Source: Clostridium gallinarum (lineage in GTDB: Bacteria > Bacillota > Clostridia > Clostridiales > Clostridiaceae). Taken from it: 41,109 nt of DNA. A program made the position numbers and the translations under genes. The notes under the pieces were generated by a model that saw only the letters and a list, made by a program, of their open reading frames with translations, did not search any database and was not told where the DNA came from. Positions 21,925 through 30,545 of the stretch are shown here, piece by piece; the first letter of the stretch is position 1; the number at the start of each line of letters is the position of its first letter. Where the stretch lies: contig NZ_JACSQZ010000027.1 in the NCBI RefSeq assembly GCF_014836325.1, forward strand, positions 1 to 41,109. The letters run 5' to 3'.

Positions 21925-22923
21925 ATGCCATTATTTGAAAGTTATGAAAGAAGAATAAATCAAATCATTCCTGTATTAGAAAAGTACGGAATGAATAAAA
22001 TAGAAGATGCAAAGACAGTTTGTGATGAAAAAGGTATAGATGTTTATGAAATAGTAAAATCAACTCAACCAATCGCATTTGAAAATGCTATGTGGGCTTA
22101 TACTTTAGGAGCTGCTATAGCTATTAAAAAAGGATGTACAAAAGCTGCTGATGCTGCAGAAGCTATTGGAGAAGGATTACAAGCTTTCTGTATTCCAGGT
22201 TCAGTTGCAGATGATAGAAAAGTTGGACTTGGACACGGAAATTTAGGAGCTATGCTTTTAAGAGAAGAAACTAAATGTTTTGCTTTTTTAGCAGGACACG
22301 AAAGTTTTGCAGCTGCAGAAGGTGCTATAAAAATAGCCGAAAAAGCTAATAAAGTAAGAAAAGAACCATTAAGAGTTATCTTAAATGGTTTAGGAAAAGA
22401 TGCTGCATACATCATATCAAGAATAAATGGATTTACTTATGTTGAAACAAAATTTGATTTCTTCACAGGTAAATTAGAAATAGTTAGAGAAGTTCCATAT
22501 TCAAATGGACCAAGAGCAAAAGTAAAATGCTATGGTGCTAACGATGTTAGAGAAGGTGTTGCTATAATGCATCACGAAGGAGTTGACGTATCTATTACTG
22601 GTAACTCAACTAACCCAACAAGATTCCAACATCCAGTTGCAGGAACATATAAAAAAGAATGTATAGATCAAGGAAAGAAATACTTCTCAGTAGCATCAGG
22701 TGGTGGTACAGGAAGAACTCTTCACCCAGATAATATGGCGGCTGGTCCAGCTTCTTATGGTATGACAGATACAATGGGAAGAATGCATTCAGATGCTCAA
22801 TTTGCAGGATCTTCATCAGTACCAGCTCACGTTGAAATGATGGGGCTTATCGGAATGGGAAATAACCCTATGGTAGGAGCTACAGTTGCTGTTGCAGTTG
22901 CAATAGAAGAAGCAATGAAATAA
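21925..22923 (+). CDS. GGGtGRT family protein
   Basis: 332 residues. The family motif is present as SGGGTGRTLHPDNMA (about residues 252-266), along with conserved segments ENAMWAYTLGAAIAIK, VGLGHGNLGAM, CFAFLAGHESFAAAEG and GLIGMGNNPMVGATVA. The Gly-rich loops suggest cofactor or phosphate binding. The function is unknown to me. It follows the NifU-like gene with a gaagggggaacag site, which points to a shared Fe-S related task. Codon use is that of a well-expressed gene (few rare codons, strong site). Confidence 0.88.
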   Translation: MPLFESYERRINQIIPVLEKYGMNKIEDAKTVCDEKGIDVYEIVKSTQPIAFENAMWAYTLGAAIAIKKGCTKAADAAEAIGEGLQAFCIPGSVADDRKVGLGHGNLGAMLLREETKCFAFLAGHESFAAAEGAIKIAEKANKVRKEPLRVILNGLGKDAAYIISRINGFTYVETKFDFFTGKLEIVREVPYSNGPRAKVKCYGANDVREGVAIMHHEGVDVSITGNSTNPTRFQHPVAGTYKKECIDQGKKYFSVASGGGTGRTLHPDNMAAGPASYGMTDTMGRMHSDAQFAGSSSVPAHVEMMGLIGMGNNPMVGATVAVAVAIEEAMK

Positions 22924-22951
22924 AAAATATTTGTATTAAACAAATTTATTA

Positions 22952-22992
22952 AGAGTCATGGATAAACTTTTAGATTTATCCATGACTTTTTT
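22952..22992 (+). terminator. Terminator of the GGGtGRT operon
   Basis: AGTCATGGATAAA / TTTATCCATGACT followed by TTTTTT, about 30 bases after the stop. Confidence 0.92.
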
Positions 22993-23384
22993 AGCATATA
23001 TAATTTTGTTATAAAAAATATTTTTATTAGTTATAAGAGTTAAATAATAATAGTATGTTTATTATTTTATATTATGAATATAAAATAAATTACTTATATA
23101 GGAAATTGATAAAATTCAACATACTTTGCAATTTATTTAATAGATTTAATATTAATAATGAAAAAATACTTATTAAATATCAAAAAAAGCAATAAAAAAA
23201 TAAAAAATTCAAAAAAATAATTGACATTGTTAAATAGATAAGATAATATCTGTATAAGGAAATATTAACTTTAAATCCAAAAATATAACAAATTAGTTAT
23301 ATTTATTAAAAAAGATAAAGGTTAGATTTTATTGGGGTTAATAAATAAAAATTATATAAACATAATATTAAGGGGGAATTTTTA
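22993..23384 (+). promoter_or_regulatory. AT-rich gap with the oppA promoter and leader
   Basis: No gene in about 390 bases. A promoter-like pair TTGACA (23221-23226), 17 bases, TAATAT (23244-23249) gives a leader of about 130 bases. The leader holds the dyad AATATAAC-N6-GTTATATT (23282-23303), possibly an operator. 22993-23220 shows only A/T runs. Confidence 0.6.
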
Positions 23385-25031
23385 ATGAAGAGCAATAAGC
23401 TAAGAAAAATTTGTGCAGTAGCACTAACACTAGCTCTTGGAATGTCTGTTTTTGCAGGCTGTGGAAATGGTGGTGATTCAGCAGAGGCAGGAAGAAGTTT
23501 AATTTATAATTTAGGTGCGGATCCAGAAACAATAGATCCTACTTTAAATACTGCATCAGATGCTGGAACTATTATAGAAAATGCATTTGAAGGGTTAATG
23601 AGACTTGATGAAAATGAAAAGGCAACTCCAGGAGTTGCTGAAAAATATGATGTTTCAGATGATAAATTAGAATATACATTCCATTTAAGAAAAGATGCTA
23701 AATGGTCAGATGGAGAGCCTGTTACTGCAAAAGACTTTGAATTTTCATGGATTAGAGCATTAACTAAGGAAACAGCAGCAGAATATAGCTATCAATTATA
23801 TTATATAAAGAATGCAGAAAAATTTTATAATGGAGAAGCTACTAGAGAAGAATTGGGAATTGAAGTTATAGATGATCATACTTTAAAAGTAACTTTAGAA
23901 GCTCCAACAGCATATTTTCTAGAACTTACTGCATTTACAACTTATTTTCCAGAAAGAGAAGATATAGTTACAGCTGATCCAGAAGGATGGGCAACTGAAC
24001 CAGAAACTTACGTTTCTAATGGACCTTTTAAATTAGTTCAATGGGATTTAAAAGATCAATTAGTATTTGAAAAGAATAAAGAATATTGGAATGCTAAAGA
24101 TATTAAGCTTCCAGGACTTGTATTTAAATTAGTTACTGATGAAAATACTGCTTATGCATCTTTAAAATCAGGTGAATTTGATATGGTTTCTAGTGTTCCA
24201 CCAGCAGAAATTGCAGGAGGCCAAGAAGAAGGTTTAGTTACAATTTATCCGAACCTTGCAACTTATATGTTAGTATTTAATGTTGGTAAGCAATCAACAT
24301 TACCTGAAGATGTTAAAAAAGCTTTAAGTAATGCAAAGGTTAGAAAAGCGTTATCAATTGCAATAGATAGAAAAGCTATTACAGAAAATGTTACTAAGTC
24401 TGGACAAATCCCTGCATATAGTTTTGTTCCACAAGGAATTTTAAATGATAAGGGAGAAGATTTTGCAGATAGAGAATATTATGATGCAAATAAAGCTAAT
24501 ATAGAAGAAGCAAAAGCATTATTAGCAGAAGCTGGATATCCAAATGGAGAAGGACTTCCAACTTTAGAATTTATGTATAATACTGAAGGAGCTCATAAAT
24601 TAGTTGCTCAAGCTATACAACAAGATTGGGCTAAAATAGGTGTTAATGTTGAATTAACTAACCAAGAATGGAAGGTATTTTTAAATACTAGACAAGAAGG
24701 TGGATATGAAATAGCTAGACATGGTTGGTCTGGAGACTATGTTGATCCAATGACATTCTTAGATTTATGGGTAACTGATGGTGGAAATAACGATGCTGGA
24801 TATTCAAATCCTGAATATGATAAGCTAGTTAATGAAGCTAAGATAGAAGGGGATTTAGAAAAAAGATGGGAAATCATGAAAGAAGCTGAAGATATAGTAA
24901 TGAATGATATGCCAATAATCCCAATATACTATTATACTCTAGTTAAGGGTGCTAAACCTGAAGTTAAAGGGGTTAGAGTTTCTTCTTTAGGACATGTATA
25001 CTTTGATAAGGCTTATATTGAAGAAAATTAA
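23385..25031 (+). CDS. oppA: Oligopeptide ABC transporter substrate-binding lipoprotein
   Basis: 548 residues. Signal peptide with a basic start and hydrophobic core, then lipobox VFAGC, so the mature protein should be anchored at about Cys26 outside the membrane. Family segments: LGADPETIDPTLNTASDAGT, TFHLRKDAKWSDGEPVTAKD (the family 5 solute-binding signature), FEKNKEYWNA, VRKALSIAIDRKAI, and DPMTFLDLW. It delivers peptides to an OppBCDF importer. No permease or ATPase gene is adjacent, so it is a stand-alone binding protein in this window. A very strong site, aagggggaattttta, suggests high expression. Confidence 0.93.
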   Translation: MKSNKLRKICAVALTLALGMSVFAGCGNGGDSAEAGRSLIYNLGADPETIDPTLNTASDAGTIIENAFEGLMRLDENEKATPGVAEKYDVSDDKLEYTFHLRKDAKWSDGEPVTAKDFEFSWIRALTKETAAEYSYQLYYIKNAEKFYNGEATREELGIEVIDDHTLKVTLEAPTAYFLELTAFTTYFPEREDIVTADPEGWATEPETYVSNGPFKLVQWDLKDQLVFEKNKEYWNAKDIKLPGLVFKLVTDENTAYASLKSGEFDMVSSVPPAEIAGGQEEGLVTIYPNLATYMLVFNVGKQSTLPEDVKKALSNAKVRKALSIAIDRKAITENVTKSGQIPAYSFVPQGILNDKGEDFADREYYDANKANIEEAKALLAEAGYPNGEGLPTLEFMYNTEGAHKLVAQAIQQDWAKIGVNVELTNQEWKVFLNTRQEGGYEIARHGWSGDYVDPMTFLDLWVTDGGNNDAGYSNPEYDKLVNEAKIEGDLEKRWEIMKEAEDIVMNDMPIIPIYYYTLVKGAKPEVKGVRVSSLGHVYFDKAYIEEN

Positions 25032-25036
25032 TATAA

Positions 25037-25067
25037 AAAGGATTGTACTTTGTACAGTCCTTTTTTA
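25037..25067 (+). terminator. Terminator of oppA
   Basis: AAGGATTGTAC-TTT-GTACAGTCCTT followed by a T-run, eight bases after the stop. Confidence 0.9.
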
Positions 25068-25119
25068 AAGGATATAAAGGGTATATTTAAACTTTTAAAA
25101 TGATATTATATATCTCTTG

Positions 25120-25148
25120 TTGAAAATGAGTTTAGTTTATGGTATAAT
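25120..25148 (+). promoter_or_regulatory. Promoter of the small membrane protein gene
   Basis: TTGAAA (25120-25125), 17 bases, TATAAT (25143-25148). Near-consensus sigma-A type, about 50 bases before the ATG. Confidence 0.8.
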
Positions 25149-25199
25149 TACCTCAAGTTAGAGAAAAAATAATATTATCAAATAAAGAGGTAAATTAAT

Positions 25200-25484
25200 A
25201 TGAGTGATAAGATTAAATTCTGGTTATTTATAGTGAGTACAATATTAATAATAGGTATAATAGGAGTTGTAGCTTTTAATATTTTAGTATTTTTACTTCC
25301 AATATTATTTGTTCTATATGTTATATTTAAAATTAAAGTATATATAGAGAGAAGAAGTAAAAAAAATAGTACAACTACTTACAATTATGAATATAAAACA
25401 AGTTACAATAGTGAAAGTATAGAAAATATTGATGATTCTGTTGTAGAAGTTATTGATGTTGATTACGAAGATGTAGATAAATAA
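25200..25484 (+). CDS. Small two-TM membrane protein, unknown
   Basis: 94 residues. Two adjacent hydrophobic segments (KFWLFIVSTILIIGIIGVVA, then NILVFLLPILFVLYVIFKIK), a basic patch (YIERRSKKN) and a Tyr/Ser then acidic tail (DSVVEVIDVDYEDVDK), which is probably cytoplasmic. The site aaagaggtaaatta precedes the ATG. Own promoter and terminator, so it is a single-gene unit. No family recognised. Confidence 0.75.
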   Translation: MSDKIKFWLFIVSTILIIGIIGVVAFNILVFLLPILFVLYVIFKIKVYIERRSKKNSTTTYNYEYKTSYNSESIENIDDSVVEVIDVDYEDVDK

Positions 25485-25493
25485 ATATTAAAC

Positions 25494-25517
25494 AAAACTC
25501 AGCTTAGGCTGAGTTTT
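25494..25517. terminator. Terminator of the small membrane protein gene
   Basis: AAAACTCAGC-TTAG-GCTGAGTTTT, perfect arms, followed by ATTTAAA. Confidence 0.88.
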
Positions 25518-25537
25518 ATTTAAAGGGGAGAAAAAAA

Positions 25538-26437
25538 TTGAATTTTAGAAAGCTAAAAATATTTTATGAAACGGCAATACATTTAAATATGACAAGGGTT
25601 GCAAAGGATATGTATATAAGTCAGCCATCGATTAGTCAAAGTATAAATGAGTTAGAGGCAGAACTTGGAGCAAAATTATTTGATAGAATTGGGAAGAAAT
25701 TATTTTTAACTCATGAAGGCGAGGTTTTTTTTAATTATACAAGAAGAATTCTTAATCTATATGATGAGGGATTTAAAACCATCAGAGATTTTAATTTAAA
25801 TGAAAAGGGAAAAATAGTTATAGGTGCTAGTACAACTATAGGTATATATATACTTCCAGAGATAATAAAGGAGTTTTCAAGCAAATATAAGGATATAGAA
25901 ATATCATTAATTATTGAAAATACTAAAAACATAGAAAAATTAATTTTAGAAAATAAAGTTGATTTTGCTTATGTAGAAGGTGACGTTCATTCTGAGGAAA
26001 TAAAAAAAGAAATAATATGGAAGGACGAATTAGTATTTATTTGTGGAGATAAGAATGATCTAAGAAATTATAGAAGTATAGAAGGAAGAACTCTTGAAAA
26101 TCAAAAATTAATTATGAGAGAAGAAGGTAGTGGAACAAGAGAACATACAGAATTATTTCTTAAAAAAAATAAGATTAAATTTACAACCTTTTTAGAACTT
26201 GGTAATACTGAGGCTATAAAGAAAATAGTAGAAGCAAATTTAGGTATAGGGTGTTTATCCTATAGGGTTGTAGAAGATAAGGTTAAAAGTGGCGAATTAT
26301 TTATGTTTAGATTATTAGAAGGAAAAATTGAAAGGGATTTATACATAATAAGTCATAATGATAAATTCATATCAAATAATATGAAAACTTTTATTGAGTA
26401 CACAAAGGATTTTTATATAGGTAAAGAGTTATTATAA
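25538..26437 (+). CDS. LysR-family transcriptional regulator
   Basis: 299 residues with a TTG start after aaaggggagaaaaaa. N-terminal winged HTH (FYETAIHLNMTRVAKDMYIS, QPSISQSINELEAELGAKLF, about 8-50), then the substrate-binding domain (KGKIVIGASTTIGIYILPEI onward). It lies 87 bases upstream of a YeiH-family gene. LysR proteins of the YeiE/CysL type regulate YeiH and sulfur genes in other bacteria, so regulation of the next gene is likely. The effector is unknown. Confidence 0.92.
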   Translation: MNFRKLKIFYETAIHLNMTRVAKDMYISQPSISQSINELEAELGAKLFDRIGKKLFLTHEGEVFFNYTRRILNLYDEGFKTIRDFNLNEKGKIVIGASTTIGIYILPEIIKEFSSKYKDIEISLIIENTKNIEKLILENKVDFAYVEGDVHSEEIKKEIIWKDELVFICGDKNDLRNYRSIEGRTLENQKLIMREEGSGTREHTELFLKKNKIKFTTFLELGNTEAIKKIVEANLGIGCLSYRVVEDKVKSGELFMFRLLEGKIERDLYIISHNDKFISNNMKTFIEYTKDFYIGKELL

Positions 26438-26524
26438 TAATAAAATAATAGTATTTTAATTTTATGGCAATAATATCTATAATAAATTCTAGAGAGAAAA
26501 ATTATAGAGATTGAGGTGTTAGTT

Positions 26525-27535
26525 ATGAAAAAAATTAAGAACATAGTGCCAGGTTTATTAATATGCTTGATTATTGGAATAATATCAGAAATTCTTGGTA
26601 AGAAGTTTTCAACTGTTGGGGCAGCAACTTTTGCAATTTTTATAGGCATATTTGTAGGGAATACTATGTTTAAAGGTAAAAAATATGATGAAGGAACTAA
26701 ATTTGCAGAAAAAGATCTTTTAAATTATTCAATTGTTTTAATGGGAGCTAATATTAATTTAAGTGAAATTTTAGGACTAGGTTTTAATGGACTTATATTT
26801 ATAGCTTTACAAATGACATTAACTATAATAGCAGCATATTGGATAGGAAGAAAATTAAAATTTAATGAGAAGTATTGTTTATTAATGGCATCTGGAAATG
26901 CTGTTTGTGGATCATCTGCAATAGGGGCAACAGCACCAGTTATTAAAGCAAGTGATTCAGATAAAGTTATATCTATTACAATAGTTAATGTAATTGGTAC
27001 TATACTTATGATTTTATTACCTGCTATAACTTTAGCATTATATAATAATGAAACATTACATACATCAGCAATGATGGGAGGTATACTACAATCTGTTGGA
27101 CAAGTGATTGGATCTGCTAAATTTGTATCTGATGATGTAGTCAAATTAGCAACAGTTTTTAAGATTATAAGAATAATATTATTAGTAGCTGTTGTTATAA
27201 TATTTGAAAAAATAGAATTAGATAAAGAAGAAAAAGAAGAAAAAATTAATAATGAGGTTCAAGTAGAAAATAAAAGAAAATTTAATATTCCATGGTTTAT
27301 AACAGGATTTTTTATAATTTGTGTTTTATATACTATTGGATTTGTACCACAAGCAGTTTCAAAAATATTTAAATGGATAAGTGGAAATTTTGAAATAATA
27401 GCACTTGCAGGTATTGGTATGAGAGTTAAGATTGGAGATTTAGTTAAAGAAGGTCCTTTAGCAATGTTATATGGTGGGGCTGTAGGAGTTTGCCAAATAA
27501 TATTTGCTATAATACTTATAAGTATTTTTATCTAA
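26525..27535 (+). CDS. yeiH: YeiH-family putative sulfate/sulfite exporter
   Basis: 336 residues from the ATG at 26525 (gaggtgttagtt upstream; the GTG at 26516 overlaps that site). A polytopic membrane protein with about ten hydrophobic segments and the family core MGANINLSEILGLGFNGL, CLLMASGNAVCGSSAIGATA (the most conserved stretch), QSVGQVIGSAKFVSD and AGIGMRVKIGDLVKEG. A cytoplasmic Lys/Glu-rich loop (DKEEKEEKINNEVQVENKRK) splits the two halves. Members (PF03601, UPF0324) are poorly characterised; export of sulfur oxyanions is suggested by links to LysR sulfur regulators. Confidence 0.9.
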   Translation: MKKIKNIVPGLLICLIIGIISEILGKKFSTVGAATFAIFIGIFVGNTMFKGKKYDEGTKFAEKDLLNYSIVLMGANINLSEILGLGFNGLIFIALQMTLTIIAAYWIGRKLKFNEKYCLLMASGNAVCGSSAIGATAPVIKASDSDKVISITIVNVIGTILMILLPAITLALYNNETLHTSAMMGGILQSVGQVIGSAKFVSDDVVKLATVFKIIRIILLVAVVIIFEKIELDKEEKEEKINNEVQVENKRKFNIPWFITGFFIICVLYTIGFVPQAVSKIFKWISGNFEIIALAGIGMRVKIGDLVKEGPLAMLYGGAVGVCQIIFAIILISIFI

Positions 27536-27560
27536 ATATAACTACTTAGAACTTGATTAA

Positions 27561-27590
27561 AAAGGATTGTATTATACAATCCTTTTTTTA
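27561..27590 (+). terminator. Terminator of yeiH
   Basis: AAAGGATTGTA-TTA-TACAATCCTTT followed by TTTT, 25 bases after the stop. Confidence 0.92.
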
Positions 27591-27598
27591 ATGCATAT

Positions 27599-27643
27599 GA
27601 AAGTATAAAAAGTTATGCCTTATTATTAACTATTTATACTTTC
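27599..27643. other. Long AT-rich hairpin
   Basis: GAAAGTATAAA / TTTATACTTTC with an inner AGTTA/TAACT stem, 45 bases in all. It lies between the yeiH terminator and the GC-loop hairpin. No gene; may be the 5' part of a small RNA ending at 27733. Confidence 0.5.
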
Positions 27644-27659
27644 CTTCCTTCAGTTTGTA

Positions 27660-27733
27660 AGTGTTAAAATATCATAGCAAGGTGACTTGGAGCTTGCGAC
27701 GGAACCTGGATATGATACTTTAACACTTTTTTA
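27660..27733 (+). ncRNA. Candidate structured RNA with GC-rich loop and terminator-like stem
   Basis: Arms AGTGTTAAAATATCATA (27660-27676) and TATGATACTTTAACACT (27711-27727), one mismatch, then TTTTTTA. The 34-base loop (27677-27710) is GC-rich in an AT-rich genome and has internal pairing options (GCAAG/CTTGC or AGGT/ACCT). The predicted icd promoter lies downstream, so it is more likely the end of an independent short transcript than part of the icd leader. No known class recognised. Confidence 0.5.
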
Positions 27734-27753
27734 TTTGCAAAAACTAAAGATAA

Positions 27754-27782
27754 TTGTAAAAACATATCTTATAAGGTATAAT
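27754..27782 (+). promoter_or_regulatory. Promoter of icd
   Basis: TTGTAA (27754-27759), 17 bases, TATAAT (27777-27782), 31 bases before the ATG. Confidence 0.75.
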
Positions 27783-27813
27783 TTACTTATTAAAATATAT
27801 TGGGGGGCTATAA

Positions 27814-29028
27814 ATGAATAAAATTAAAATGATAAATCCATTAGTTGAAATGGATGGAGATGAAATGACAAGAGTTTTATGGGGCATTATAAAGGAAGAA
27901 TTATTATATCCTTTTATTGATTTAAAAACTGAATATTATGATTTAGGTTTAGAGTATAGAGATGAAACTAATGATGAAGTTACTATTTTAGCAGCAGAAG
28001 CAATAAAAAAGTATGGAGTAGGAGTTAAGTGTGCTACTATAACTCCTAATGCAGAAAGAGTTAAAGAATATAATTTGAAAGAAATGTGGAAAAGTCCTAA
28101 TGGAACAATTAGATCTATTTTGGATGGAACGGTATTTAGAGCACCTATACTTATAGATTCTATTAAGCCTTATGTAAGGAATTGGACAAAACCTATAACA
28201 ATAGCTAGACATGCTTATGGCGATGTTTATAAAGATGTAGAAATGAAAATAAAAGGAAAAGGTAAGGCAGAAATAGTATTCACGGATGAAAATGGAAATG
28301 AGAATCGTGAATTAATTCATAATTTTAATGATGATGGAGTAGTTTTAGGAATGCATAACTTAAATAACTCTATTGAGAGCTTTGCAAGAAGTTGCTTTAA
28401 TTTTGCTATAGATACAAAACAAGATTTATGGTTTGCAACTAAAGATACAATTTCAAAGAAGTATGATCATACATTTAAGGATATTTTTCAAGATATATTT
28501 AATAATGAATATAAAGAAAAATTTAAAGAATTAAAAATAGAATATTTTTATACATTAATAGATGATGCAATAGCTAGAGTTATAAAATCAAAAGGCGGAT
28601 ATATTTGGGCATGTAAAAATTATGATGGAGATGTGATGAGTGATATGGTTGCTACAGCCTTTGGTTCTTTAGCAATGATGACATCTGTATTAGTATCTCC
28701 AGAAGGCTATTATGAATATGAAGCTGCACATGGAACTGTTCAAAGACATTATTATAATCATTTAAAAGGAAAAGAAACCTCTACTAATTCCATTGCAACT
28801 ATATTTGCTTGGTCAGGTGCTTTAAGAAAAAGAGGCGAAATGGATAATAATAATGATTTGGTTGAGTTTGCAAATAACTTGGAGAAAGCATCTATACAAA
28901 CTATAAATGATGGATATATGACGAAGGATTTAGCCTTATTATCAGATATAGATAATGTAAGTGTAATGAATTCTGAGGAATTTATAAAGCAAATAAGAAT
29001 GAGATTAGAAACAATATATAATAATTAA
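27814..29028 (+). CDS. icd: NADP-dependent isocitrate dehydrogenase
   Basis: 404 residues, the length of the homodimeric, eukaryotic-like (type II) IDH class. It oxidises isocitrate to 2-oxoglutarate with NADP, supplying glutamate synthesis. Visible: [56 protein letters not shown] (substrate-binding Ser/Asn/Arg), [20 protein letters not shown] (metal-binding Asp) and [11 protein letters not shown] (cofactor region). The site tggggggctataa is strong. It is flanked by its own promoter and terminator. In a fermenting anaerobe it probably serves biosynthesis, not a full TCA cycle. Confidence 0.96.
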   Translation: MNKIKMINPLVEMDGDEMTRVLWGIIKEELLYPFIDLKTEYYDLGLEYRDETNDEVTILAAEAIKKYGVGVKCATITPNAERVKEYNLKEMWKSPNGTIRSILDGTVFRAPILIDSIKPYVRNWTKPITIARHAYGDVYKDVEMKIKGKGKAEIVFTDENGNENRELIHNFNDDGVVLGMHNLNNSIESFARSCFNFAIDTKQDLWFATKDTISKKYDHTFKDIFQDIFNNEYKEKFKELKIEYFYTLIDDAIARVIKSKGGYIWACKNYDGDVMSDMVATAFGSLAMMTSVLVSPEGYYEYEAAHGTVQRHYYNHLKGKETSTNSIATIFAWSGALRKRGEMDNNNDLVEFANNLEKASIQTINDGYMTKDLALLSDIDNVSVMNSEEFIKQIRMRLETIYNN

Positions 29029-29032
29029 TAAG

Positions 29033-29063
29033 AAAAGTAGTTGCAATTTTAGCAACTACTTTT
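29033..29063. terminator. Terminator between icd and the M29 peptidase
   Basis: AAAAGTAGTTGC-N7-GCAACTACTTTT, symmetric, with A-run before and T-run after. Suits both convergent genes. Confidence 0.9.
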
Positions 29064-29088
29064 TTCAAAAATAAAAGCTTAATATAAA

Positions 29089-30321
29089 TTAAAATGCCCA
29101 ATTTCCATTTTTAAATACTTCAATTTCCTTGTTATCGTAAGTGTAGCCAACAATGTTTAAATCATTAGTTCCAACCATAAAATCAACATGGATTATAGAA
29201 TTGTTAGCACCTTTTTGAGATAGTTCATCTTGATTTAAATTATCTCCATTAACTATACATGTAGGATAAGCTTTACCGAAAGCTAAATGGCAAGCTGCAT
29301 TTTCATCAAATAAAGTATTATAAAAAATCAAATTTGAATTAGAAATAGGAGAGTCAAAAGGAACTAAGGCAACTTCGCCTAAATATCTAGCACCTTCATC
29401 ACTTTCTAATAAATTCTTTAGTGATTCATAGCCTTCCTTTGCTGAAAAATCTACTACTTTTCCATCTTTAAAAGTTAAAGAAAAATCATTAATTAAATTT
29501 CCACCGTAACTTAAAGGCTTAGATGAAGTAACTATACCATTAACTCCATTCTTTTTAGGAAGTGTAAAAACTTCTTCAGTTGGCATGTTAGCATTAAATT
29601 CTATACCAGAGTTACACTTTTCAGAACCACCAAGCCAAACATGATCTTCTGGTAATTCAATAGTTAAATTTGTGCCATTAGACTTTGTATAATGTAGCTT
29701 TTTAAATTTATTGTTATTTAAAAATTCAAGTTTTTCAGCTATTTTAGAATTATGTTCATCCCAAGCTTTTATAGGATCTTCTTTATCTAGTCTTACAACT
29801 TTAAAAATTACATTCCAAAGTTTTTCTACAGCTTCTTCTGGAGTTGAGTCTTTAAAAATCTTTAATGCCCAAGCTTCTGTTGGAACTGAAACAACTGTCC
29901 AACGAATTTTGTTTGCCATAGAATATTCATAGTATTCTTTTAAAGCTATTTGTCTACTTTTTTGATATGCAGATATCTTATCCATTGGTATTCCTTTATA
30001 AGCATCTGGGTCTGAAGCTGAAATAGATATTACGCAGCAACCTTCTCTTGCATAAGAGTTATAAGATTCAGCAATCCAGTTAGGAACTTCTTTTAATGTA
30101 TCGATAGAAGCATTTTCAAGCTTAAGACGTTGAAGAGTTTGATCTCCATAGTGAACAATAACTTCCTTAGCACCTTCTTCATAAGCAACTTTAGCAATAG
30201 CTCTTGCAAAGTCTATACATTCTATTGGTGAATTTACTAATAAAACTTGATTTTTTTGTAAGTTAACACCTTTTTTTACTGCTAATTTCGCATATTTGTC
30301 TAATAATTTTTTCATATCCAT
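29089..30321 (-). CDS. M29-family aminopeptidase
   Basis: 410 residues. Family M29 (AmpS/PepS/aminopeptidase T) metallopeptidases remove N-terminal residues from peptides in the cytosol. Supporting segments: LLDKYAKLAVKKGVNLQKNQ at the N-terminus, HVWLGGSEKCNSGIEFNANM with PTEEVF (Glu ligands), YLGEVALVPFDSPISNSNLI, ENAACHLAFGKAYP (His ligand) and IIHVDFMVG (HxD metal ligands). Site gaggtgattaa precedes the ATG. It is a single gene, convergent with icd. Confidence 0.93.
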   Translation of the reverse strand: MDMKKLLDKYAKLAVKKGVNLQKNQVLLVNSPIECIDFARAIAKVAYEEGAKEVIVHYGDQTLQRLKLENASIDTLKEVPNWIAESYNSYAREGCCVISISASDPDAYKGIPMDKISAYQKSRQIALKEYYEYSMANKIRWTVVSVPTEAWALKIFKDSTPEEAVEKLWNVIFKVVRLDKEDPIKAWDEHNSKIAEKLEFLNNNKFKKLHYTKSNGTNLTIELPEDHVWLGGSEKCNSGIEFNANMPTEEVFTLPKKNGVNGIVTSSKPLSYGGNLINDFSLTFKDGKVVDFSAKEGYESLKNLLESDEGARYLGEVALVPFDSPISNSNLIFYNTLFDENAACHLAFGKAYPTCIVNGDNLNQDELSQKGANNSIIHVDFMVGTNDLNIVGYTYDNKEIEVFKNGNWAF

Positions 30322-30545
30322 TTAATCACCTCTAAAATATAGTTTATATAATTTATTCTTACATAATATAGTAAAATAGTCTAGTTAAATATATAAGTAT
30401 AAACTTTATTGTCTATAATAATAAATATTGATATATAAGTTTTAGCTAAAATTAATATTATTATCCTATAATGATGTGGATTATTAATCAAAACATATAT
30501 ATAATATAAATTGCAATAAATATAGGAAATAAGAGGTGAAGCTTT

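Noticed and set aside
26725..27144. 139-residue minus-strand open frame inside yeiH
   Set aside because: Antisense shadow of a conserved membrane protein gene; no ribosome site and no family resemblance.
27660..27733. Known riboswitch controlling icd
   Set aside because: It fits no class I know, and a good promoter lies between it and icd.
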